Source of the DNA: Symsagittifera roscoffensis
Taxonomy: Eukaryota > Xenacoelomorpha > Acoela > Convolutidae
Reading direction: 5' to 3'
Assembly (NCBI RefSeq): GCF_963678635.1
Contig: NC_087068.1
Span: forward strand, 3,784,001-3,844,000
DNA: 60,000 nt
A program made the translations under genes and the position numbers. Shown here piece by piece: positions 45,223-55,800 of the stretch. The first letter of the stretch is position 1. The number at the start of each line of letters is the position of its first letter. The notes beneath the pieces are model-generated. The model had not been told where the DNA came from, searched no databases, and saw nothing but the letters and a program-made list of their open reading frames with translations.

Positions 45223-45225
45223 ACT
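43807..45225 (-). CDS. SMARCA4: ATPase gene exon 1: Gln/Pro/Gly-rich N-terminus
   Basis: Codes residues 1-472 from ATG at 45222. Low-complexity, rich in Gln, Pro, Gly, Ser and Tyr, with repeated GYPQ/GYSQ-like words; likely disordered. The start is chosen because TTTTCAG/AGT sits directly before ATGTCTGGATATCC. The in-frame upstream Met at 45288 would fall in the intron. The 5' UTR must come from a further upstream exon or from trans-splicing. Donor GTAAGC, phase 0. Confidence 0.9.
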
Positions 45226-46433
45226 CTGAAAATTAAGGCCACGATTTGAGGAGTACACTTCATAATGCAATTTGAGACTTATTTCCATCTAGCGACTAAC
45301 TTCCGTATCTCTTTGTGACTAAATGGAGATTGAAAAGTATTAGGAAGAATTTTGAATTTGTCAATGCTGAATGAACATTATGCAAGTTTTGTAATTTAAA
45401 CAACTAAAAAGAAGGAACAAAACTAATCTGCTGTAGTTGCTTTGTGTCTGAACAAAAAGCACCACTAATGTATCGCCATCACATCGCATACACACAACAT
45501 AACGACAGGAGCAGCTCATTGTGGTGGTCGGCGATGTTTTCCATTGACAGGCGAATTGTGTTGAAAATGGAGCTGCTAACTATGAAAATACTACTCGAGA
45601 ACTGAAGAGGAGAAGACTTTACTAAGTTAACTTCTAGAGACTAACAGTTTGTGGAAAATACGAGGCGATAAGACAAGTCTAGTAGATTAGACACTGGAGA
45701 AGAGAAGCGACAGTCGACAGAGAGTCAAGCAGTCATAGTGGTTTTTTGTTCGTTTAGGTGTTCTATTTTCAAGTTGTGTGTATTGTATTTTTAACACCAG
45801 CAGGAAGCTAATTAAGCTGTAGTGAAACTAACTTGCGCTTCTACTAAACTCAATAAAAAACTGAACAAGCAGACGCTACACGTGTTCATTCGCGTCAGCA
45901 GCGACAGCGGAACTAGAAAGACACCACACAAACCACTGATGTCCGCCTCTCTTCCCAAATTACAAACTCAAGATCTCTTTAATGCATTCTTTACTCCCCC
46001 CCCCCCCCACCATGCTACCTTAGTAACGAATACCCACCTAGAAATCTCCTTCTATAACGCATTTATATAACGGGTGATTTTTACTTAGAAACGAATCTTT
46101 ACCCCTTATGTAAAATGAGAGGCGAAGAGGTAGTTGAAGAGATCCCAAATGCAGCACATAGTACATTTGAACTATTAGTTGATGGCGTCAAACCAAGTCA
46201 GAAACAGTTACTTTTTTTCAACTATTCAAACAAACCACTCAGATAGTCAGCAATAATTTCCGTGAAATGGCACTTATCAATGCAAAACAACTTCGTATTC
46301 AATAACCATACTGAAAATAATCTCCAACTTAGATTAACGGTCAAAGTAAGCAAACAATATAATGTGAATAGCATATATTTGTATACATGAGAAAAATTGC
46401 AAGCGCGGGGGTGAAACTTATACACTTTGAGCG
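45226..46433. other. spacer between the two chromatin genes
   Basis: Separates the BAHCC1-like stop codon (46434) from the ATPase exon 1 acceptor, both on the minus strand. It should hold the 3' UTR of one gene and the promoter and 5' UTR of the other. A C13 run is at about 45998-46010. No canonical AATAAA for the upstream gene was found; ATTAAA occurs near 45975. The frame at 45822-46070 has no recognisable domain. Confidence 0.55.
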
Positions 46434-46811
46434 TCAGTTTGAATTGAGAGTATGGCGACTGTGTTTAGTCGGTTTTACTGTGTGTTGTGACTGCACATTT
46501 GAGATGTCGTCCTGTTCGAATCGCGAGGAGTTTGTTCGTCCGGTCGCTGCGACTGGTGATACGGAGTTTATGCTGGCGTACAGATGAGAGGGGGGTTTGG
46601 GTTTCTTGTAGGTCACATATGTGGCCCCCTTAACGTGATCGTATGTGCCCGCACACACGAACAGGTTGTCTGGGAAGGTACCTTTGGCCTGGGCGGCCTT
46701 GTATATGTTGTGGTTGTGGGAAGCATATTCCTCTTCGTCTAATACTTCCACCTTGTGCGAGATAGTCTGTATGTCCAATTCGTCACAATGACTACTCTTC
46801 AACAGTGCATT
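46434..46811 (-). CDS. BAHCC1: BAHCC1-like exon 14 in window: BAH end and stop
   Basis: KSSHCDELDIQTISHKVEVL is the diagnostic BAH block; LFVCAGTYDH finishes the fold. About 50 polar residues follow before TGA at 46434-46436. Acceptor TTGCAG. Confidence 0.9.
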   Translation of the reverse strand, partial: NALLKSSHCDELDIQTISHKVEVLDEEEYASHNHNIYKAAQAKGTFPDNLFVCAGTYDHVKGATYVTYKKPKPPSHLYASINSVSPVAATGRTNSSRFEQDDISNVQSQHTVKPTKHSRHTLNSN

Positions 46812-49800
46812 CTGCAATAAAATTATTATAATATTAAAGACCGAAAAAATCCAGATTTTGTCAAATCAATTTCAATAACCATAAAGAAAAGTTCACATTT
46901 TAAAAATGAGCCTATCAGACAATCTTAACTTACAATGATACTAATTAAATGGCACTTCAATCTTAGTTTTAGTTCAATTCGAACTAGAGCCTCTAAAGTG
47001 CACAAAAGCTCGGTGTTTAGAGGCCACCACGATCTACGTTTCCAGGATCAGGGTGAGGCAACATTGCCCAGACAAGAAATATTACAAGTACTTGCATCTA
47101 ATTATTAATCACGTGAATGACAGCGATCCTCCGTGAAGAACTTAAAAGCTCGTATATTGGTCCTTTTGTTGTTGATATATCAACTCAATTTAAACTAAAA
47201 AGCAGCGCACATTTTCGGCTCTTGGTTGACCTACCTTCGGAAGAGTCCGCTCCACACCCTGTTTAGTTTCTTCTGTTCTGTAGAACCAAGACACCTTCAC
47301 TATACACTCCCCTGACGAAGTCTCGAAGAAGTTGATCACACGACCGACGTAGGGCCTGCGACTTGAACCAGGAACATGTGCGGCCGAATTGTGGAATGCT
47401 ACGAAGTCATCTTTGTTCACGACAGCGTCCGACTTCGAAATGGACGAGTAAAACGCTTTGATGTTTTTGCTCAGCGGCGTTTCAGTCAGACACTTTCGCT
47501 CCCACTTCCATATTGACACTTTGCGTGAGGAGGATGTCCCCCCACTTTGAGGTTGGGTGGGGGAGTAAGTGGCGCTGAGGATGGAGTAGTCTGCCGAGTT
47601 GAAGAGCGAAGAGAGCACTCGCACGTTAGTCAAGTTCACGATTGATTCATCCCCGTCGTCGAAGTCTATTTTTACTGCATGTGGAAGGGTTTTTGTGTTC
47701 GAAACTAAAAAAAACTAACTTTCAAAACAACCAGGAAAATTTTGAAAAAATGACGCTGAAACTACTAAACCGTGCTTCATTTGTAGGACATTTGAGCTAA
47801 AGAAATTTGAGCTTAGGAAAGTAAGCCATTTTTTTTACAGCGCTCAAGGAAATACGAATTTTCCTTTATTTACTGTTACAGTTCAAAATTCAATTTACTG
47901 CCCCAGAGCTGTCTAAATTTCAAAAAGGATCCGAGAAGTGCGTTTTGTTCACACTCACTTGAGACTGTGCCGGGGTGCAACTCAGTGAATGATTTGCTGT
48001 AGTGTGCACAGACTTTGGTGCCCTTGGGGATTGCACTCTTCGTACGGGGCACTATCTCCAGCACTGCTCTGTCCACCAAGTCCTCGTAGGCGAAGATCTG
48101 CGGTCGAGAGCCACGAGCCCCATCCACCAGGATTCCATACCTAAATCATAGCCCACTTATGCTTAGAACCCAAAAAATGTCACGTATTTTAGAAAAATAT
48201 ATATTTGAAAAAGTTAACCCATTAAAGTCAATCTAGCAAATATTGCACCAGATCTAAATCGAAGTAAACGGAAACTACCAATCTATCGTATCTAAACCAT
48301 GGCCAAACTCACTACCCTAGAAACGAAAAGGTGAACTGATTACTTATCGAAAAATCACAAAGCCAAACAGAGGTAGGATAATTCATTACTGGATCTCTTG
48401 ATTGTAATTGACGACAGAAAAAATTGAGGATTAATCAATATCATTATTAAATACTTCAGAACTTTTAAGCTGTAATTACGGTCTCTCGTTAACAAATAAC
48501 AAACCGCACGACAAAAAAACAATCTCGCTCTTTTACAACTTACACATCTGGGGGTTTCATTGCAATCAATTTTCCAGGCGCATACAACCCATCGGACTGC
48601 CTCAACAACACCCGCTGGCCAGAAACCAGATCATCATTCGTCAAATGCACAGACCTTCTTGCTTCAGCTACAGCTGTCGCCACTTTCAACGTTTCAGACA
48701 TGGCAACATTTGATGACGTAGATGATATCACCGGTTTCGATGATTGAAGCCGTGTCGTCGAGCTACCTTGTGAAGTTGAGGTCTGACTGTGGCTGTAATT
48801 GGCAGTGTTGGAGTTTTGCACAGTCGAGACAGGCGACCTTTGCGGGAACTCAAAAGGAGTTCGGTCATGCTTGTGGTGGTGGTTGGCTTCTGACTGATTC
48901 AGATTATTGGTTGATAGACGATTTGCCGAATTCGACACTGAGGTATTAGTCTGACACGGCGTTTTACGTTGCAGGACTTTCGTCGAGCTAGGACTCTGAA
49001 AAAGTTTGTATCACAGTTTGTAAGCAGTTATTATTGTTCTGACCATTGAAAATGGAGAGTAATTTTGCATTCGGGTGTTTTAGTGTTTTTCCTTTGTTGT
49101 TTTCCACGCAAAATCAGATACCACGAAAAATTACTGCATTTAAAACTGCATTTTTTTGAAACTTTTGAAAATACATTTTCTCTCATCACACCATGGACAA
49201 AAAGCGACAGTAAAATGAAGAAAAAAGGAAACATATATTATAAAAAAAATACCTTGCTGGAAACTTATAAATTATCAACACTAAACGAACCAATTTCGTG
49301 CATGACAAAATTTGCATTTGCAGTAGTACCACTTATTCTTATGTTTCCCTGAAGACCTCATCTAACCGCTCTTCAACTAACTTTCGATTTATTTCCCACT
49401 TGGGGCGTCATTTGTGAAGTGGAGTCTGCAGCAGAAGTTGTCTGTGGATTGAGTCTCCTGTCTGAGTACACACTACTAGAACCCACCGACAGTCTAGAAG
49501 AGGACGATGACGCCATTGTGCCACTACCTCCTGATGGAACTGACTGCTAAATTAAACAAGGATTGAGCTATCTTGTTAATTATTCGCCCTCTACTACCTA
49601 GTTTAGAAAAACGTTCAACCCTCTAAACGATTGATTCCACAATATAATGTGAATATATTTTCAACTTGCAAAGAATCCCTCCATTTGTAACGAAAAGTTT
49701 TTTAAACAGAGATTATTTTGGAATCCGAATTACGTCAAAGAGGACTTTAATTTGATACCACACTTGACACCCTACGAGCTTTCTTTAGGCAAAATCGGCT

Positions 49801-52800
49801 GAAAAAATCAGACCCTACGCCATAGTTCTCGACCACTTCGTGAAAATGACGGAAAAACCATTACCTCTTATTATTCAACATTTGTCAAATTGAGCACTCA
49901 CCGATAGGTTTCCTTCTTCCATTCGCGCTCTCTTTTCCTCTTTTTCGAACCTAAAAACAAAATCAATAAATTTATTCCTGGATACTTAATTGAACTCACA
50001 AATTTTCATATTCATATTCGACCATTGTTAATACAAAGCTGTCTTCATTCAAATGTGTCTAAAGTATATAGTATGCGTCAGTGTTTCTCACCCTGCGAAC
50101 ACCATCTTGAGCTTCCTTTTTACCCTCTGCTCCAACACTATCAGTTTCCTCTTCGCAGCCGTGTCTTCGTCCTCAGAGGCCAACACCTGTTTCAGAGGCT
50201 GCTCTACATCAGCCAGCAAAGACCTACATCAACAGGGATAATTCAGGCACAGTGCAGTGCTGATTTAAAACATCAGAGCCAACAGACAGTTAGAAAAACT
50301 TCAACTTTTAAATTTCAGAGAAAATATAGATGCCCTTAAAGCTCTTTGAATTTCTAGAACAATTTATTATAGACACTTTATTGATTAAAATATCCCAATT
50401 TGAAAAAATTGGATCAATAGGCAAAATTTTCATTTCACGGGGGAATTCGATAATTAAATTCCATTTTCGAAACTAGAAATCGATCACGTCGTTTTTCGTG
50501 ACTTTTATACTTTCGCTGTTCGATAGTGGAGTTTGCTTTCCTTATAACAAAAGAAATGAACTGAGCTTAAAAAGAAATCAAGTCAAACCGCGAAAAAATG
50601 AAGTTGAGCATTAAAAAAATCATCGCAATCTATATTAGTGTCTTCACTACGTTCATTGACACTTACGAGGTGGCATGAAACTCACAAAACGCCTCTTCTA
50701 AAGCGAAAAGTTAAGTAAAACAGTGAGTTATGTAAAACAACGTAAATTTGTAGAAAATGAAATTGATAAATAGAACAAAATCGAGTACACCAAACTTCCT
50801 GGAAACAAATAAAACAAGCATAACCAGCAGACAATTGGAAAAAATTCCATTAACCAGGAAACCGAAAAACTCATTGATTTTCCAACTTTTATTTGTACAT
50901 TAACTTCGAATAAAAAGTTTGAATTTTTGAATACTAAATTTCAACAAAAATTGTTTGGGCATAAAAAAATATAAAAACACAAATTTGAACAAACGATTTT
51001 GGAAATTTTCTATATTTACCAACCATAGGGACTTAAGAGCTATTTTGAAAATAACATTAATGGGTAATTGTTCATTTTGAGAAAAATTTGTGTTAACAAA
51101 AATAATAACAATAGTTAAACACAGAGATGGAGCGGAGCTTCGCAACCCACGCGATACAACAAAAACTGCAACACAAGATAGCAAACAGAAAAAAAAGACT
51201 GAAATCGTATATATTTTTTGAAAAATTTAGTCGAAAACTTAATTGAAAAAAGTCGGAAATTAACACTTTTGTCTCCGACAATTTTCATAACAATCTTGAA
51301 AAGCATTGAAAAATATTTACAAAGCGACAAAAAATGGGTCAAACGCCGTTAAGCCCAAAAAAAACTGTTGTCAGTAAAAATTTTAAGCAAAGAAGTTTTT
51401 ACGACTCATCCCCCCTGAAACACACAAAAGTCGAAAAAGAAATTATTCAAAATCAGAATTTTACAAATTACAAAACAGCTTTCAGTTTTATTGTACATAG
51501 TCCAACTTAAAAAGACCTTTCCTTGGTGATTATGCTGCTATTAAGCGTACTACCTAATAAAACTTGCATTTGAAAAAAAAACGAAAAATGAGCAGACGGA
51601 ATTTTTAACGAAAACCACAAAACCAAAAAAATCATTTCTTTTTCATTTATTTTGTAGAAAATTATCTCGTACGAACGATGAACAAGCAAACTCGAGATTT
51701 GGAGTCTTACATTCGCTAATATTAGCGAACATCAGCCACCAATAATGCAGCTGAAGATGCTAAAAACTGCCATGCTAATATATTCGAGATGCTAATATAT
51801 TTGAGATGCTCAAAAAATTTTTGCTATGCGGCAAAATTTCAAGCAAATGTTAAAAAAACTAGTGCTTTGTGCGGCATTCCACCTCCGACCAGTAGATTAG
51901 GAGTCCCAAGCCGATCCATCTGTACCAAAGTAGCTCAATGATTGGCAAACACGAACTACAAATAAAGCAGAGAACAAATGCTATAACACGTGCAATACTA
52001 CAGATCGTGATTTTAGCAAAAGTTTAACCAAATGAGAACTTTTATTGCGAGTTAGTTTGGAAAAAAAGTATAGTCATACTAATACATCTTCTTTTTAAGC
52101 TCGCTAGCGTAAAAATTAAGGAATAGGGCCGACCGCAATTCGAACTATGCAACTAAGAAGGATACGTCTCGTTGATGTTACCTTTATTCCAAATGCCCAC
52201 CTTAATTTACCATCACTTAGACCCAATCATAAAACAAATTGGAACATGCGGTGTCAATTCTGTATTACAAAACAGCTTTCAGTTTTATTGTACATAGTCC
52301 AACTTAAACAGACCTTTCCTTGGTAATTATGCTGCTATTAAGCGTACTAACTAATAAAATTTGCATTTGAAAAAAAAAAACGAAAAATGAGCCGACGGAA
52401 TTTTTAACGAAAACCACAAAACCAAAAAAATCATTTCTTTTTCATTTATTTTATTTGAAAAAATTATCTCGTCTGAACGATGAACTAAAACGTAGCTTAA
52501 TTTGAAATTTGATGAAATTGAGCATGTCAGCGCAGACTGCACTTGAAAGTAACTGCAGCATAACTTCTCACACATTTGTAAGAAAAGTTGTTCACGGGAA
52601 AAGTCTAGTTCCCAATTAAATGTACGCTTGCTCTTGAAATAACCAACAATACAAACTACAAAGCCGTAAATAAGCCATCAATTCTTTAAAATCTCGCTGA
52701 GACGAGGGAAATAAATAAATAAAAATTTGAGCTATAAAAAATTTCAAAACTTAGAAGCTAATACAGAATATAAACAGAGGAGAAGCTGCACTTCGCAAAC

Positions 52801-55800
52801 ACTAGCAAGAAAATGACAAAAAGCAGTGCTACAAAAAGAAATAAAAAAAATTGAAATGCGCCTAGTATTATTTAAACTTTTGCTATGTTTCGGATTCCAA
52901 CAAGCAAACTCGAGATTTGGAGTCTCACGTTCGCTAATATTAGCTAACATCAGCCACCAATAATGCAGCTGAAGATGCTAAAAACTGCCATGCTAATATA
53001 TTTCAGTTGCTCAAAAATTTTTTGCTATGCGGCAAAATTTCAACCAAATGTTAAAAAAAAACTAGTGCTTAGTGCGGCGTTCCACCTCCGACCAGTAGAT
53101 TAGGAGTCCCATGCCGATCCATCTGTGCCAAAGTAGCTGAATGATTGGCAAACACGAGCTACAAATAAAGCAGAGAACAATTGCTATAACACGTGCAATA
53201 CTACAGATCGTGATTTTAGCAAAAGTTTAACCAAATGAGAACTTTTATTGCGAGTTAGTTTGGAAAAAAAGTATAGTCATACTAATACATCTACTTTTTA
53301 AGCTCGCTAGCGTAAAAATTAAGGAATAGGGCCGACCGCAATTCGAACTATGCAACTAAGAAGGATACGTCTCGTTGATGTTACCTTTATTCCAAATGCC
53401 CACCTTAATTAACCATCACTTAGACTCAATCATAAAACAAATTGGAACATGTGGTGTCAATTCTGTCAAAAAACATCGGTGAAATAAGTAGAGAACCTGG
53501 TTGCAACACCCTTGCTAATCGCAAGGAAACAAACGCAGTTAGAGATAAACTTAAATAGTTGTATCATTGCATTAAGGCCTATTTGCTTGCCTCAATTCAT
53601 TTTGATTCACTTTTTTTAAATTTCGAGCTCAGGTCAACTATATCTTTCAGATGGTATAATAACCTGCATAAAACTCTCAGCATAATGTTATGAAAACTCA
53701 ATTAAACCCAGTTCCATCGGAAAAAGTAAACTCATAGTATAACACAATCGTTTGCTAGTGTAATGAATGACTCTTGGAAACAAACTGGTATTGTCTCGTG
53801 CAGAACTCGTTCAGCGTTTCTTTAGTGTATGAAATGACCAGGGGTGGACTTTCGGGACATATCGTCGAGTCGGACGACACGCTTTCATCGTCATCGTCGT
53901 CATCATCATCGTCGTCATCACTTCCTGGCGCTGTACTCGCAACTGAAGCTGTACTGTCCCTGTTGACAATTCTTCCGGGGCTAACCGAGTTTTCCTTTCG
54001 CGTCGCCGAGCTGCCAATATTGTAACTCGTGGGGTGGTTGTTTACATTACTATTCAGAGATGAAGCGGAACCGAATTCAGACGGATCAAAAGCAAAGTTG
54101 GAAGACCTGTTTGCTGCAGAGATTGAAAATGCTGCTGTTCCCGAGTTGCTGTTACGTCCAGTTGAGAAGGAGTCCGTTCCCGGAGATTTGAGGCTTCTCA
54201 TGGAGCCAGGCGAGACTGATGACCGCGCGGGATCCGGAAACTCTTCAAATAAACATAAAATGTTATTTACAATGCAGGACATACAGGAATATCTAATTAA
54301 ATGAAAATCCATTACCAGGAACAGTTCCTTGAAAATATCGTAAAGAAGTTTCTAATCCATTGTATATAAATTTAACAACTTTTTATCATCTGAACAGCAC
54401 TGACTTGAAGAGTCTTACCATGTTCGGATACTCGTTTGCAGAAATCCCATAATTCTGACCTCCGTTCTTCACTCGTGTATCTGTCTGAATGGTGAACAAC
54501 GTCTTCAATACATTTAATGTAATTCTAAACAAAAAAAAAGAATCTTCGCACCATCCTTTCTATAATTATTATTCTTTTTTTGTCAACATTTAATATATGC
54601 GGCCTCATATTTAAATTTTTCGTGATCAAGGAATAGCTGCTACTTTGCACATTGAATCCTCTTAAGTCTCGTTAGTTTGTTATGTGAGCAATCATTATTA
54701 TGTCGCCTCATACAGTATGAAGAGCAGTTTTGTTGACTTAACAGCCCATTAACTTAAAATGCCGCACCCGATATGTCTGGGTAAATTTAGCCAACGAAAA
54801 TTACCGTCGCTGAAGATGTGTAAGTGTCTCTAGGTCTTCCTCTAGTGGCTGGTGGTTTTACAGTAGTATGATCATCAGCGACCAAAAGCGGTGACATAAG
54901 CGGTGCTTTAATATGCTTCGCTTCCAAATGATCCGGTACACCGTGGATTTCGACACTCTTAGGAGTAGCAGATCTGAAAGTTGAAGAGGAAGATTTAAAA
55001 TCAGTTTCGTCAATTTGTTGCGCCGACTGGACCAAACTGTCTGACAGTGGAGTCGGTTGTTTAACTGGTATTGCTTCTGTTAACAAATCTGTTCCAGATG
55101 CCTCTGTTTTTGGAAATGAAGTTTTGCATCTCCATTTTGCCGGAAGCAAAAAATCATTCGAGTGATTCGAATTTGAGTGTACATGCGGAGGTGTGCTTGA
55201 GTGTGGGTAGGATTTCTGGGTTTCAGAAGATACCGAACTATTCGACGGAGGTCGCTGGTTCAATTCTTTCAACGACTCGGCTGGTATCGTAACTGATTTC
55301 GTCGGTAAATTTATCTTCGGCACATCAGACTTCACTGGTTCTCGCGAGAAGGAATTATTTTCCGAATAAGGATCCGGTCTACGAACATAACCGAGTGTTT
55401 TGCCGAACGAGGAGCTCGCCGAAGTGGTAGTTACGACTGACAATGGCAATGAAGTGTCGTGTGTGGATCTCAATGATTCCGTAAAAGCTTCCGCCTTTCG
55501 GTTGAACGCGTACACTTTTCCCATCTCGTGAGCTATAAGCGATGCGGTGGAGATCGGGTCCACTTGGTGTCCAGCTGCTATTGACATGCTTGTGTTTCCA
55601 GAGTGATTCAGACTCGGAGAAGGACTGGAAGATCGAAGATTGAGATCCGACCTGAAATATTTCAACAGATTTTCAAAATCAAGCTACAGATACAACTTAT
55701 ACAAAAAAAATTCAGTAAATTTGAGTCTTATTCTGAAAAAAGATAATACGCTTCTAAAATGGTTTAAATTCTTCCGCTCATCTTTCGAAAAAAAGCTAAA

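Noticed and set aside
45223-45288. Upstream Met of the ATPase at 45288
   Set aside because: The 22 extra codons fall before a good TTTTCAG acceptor and lack the low-complexity style of the protein; ATG at 45222 is preferred.
53755-53785. TAG at 53755 as the end of a separate gene
   Set aside because: A phase-2 donor at 53785 joins perfectly to the exon at 50223 and all later phases agree, so one gene is more likely.
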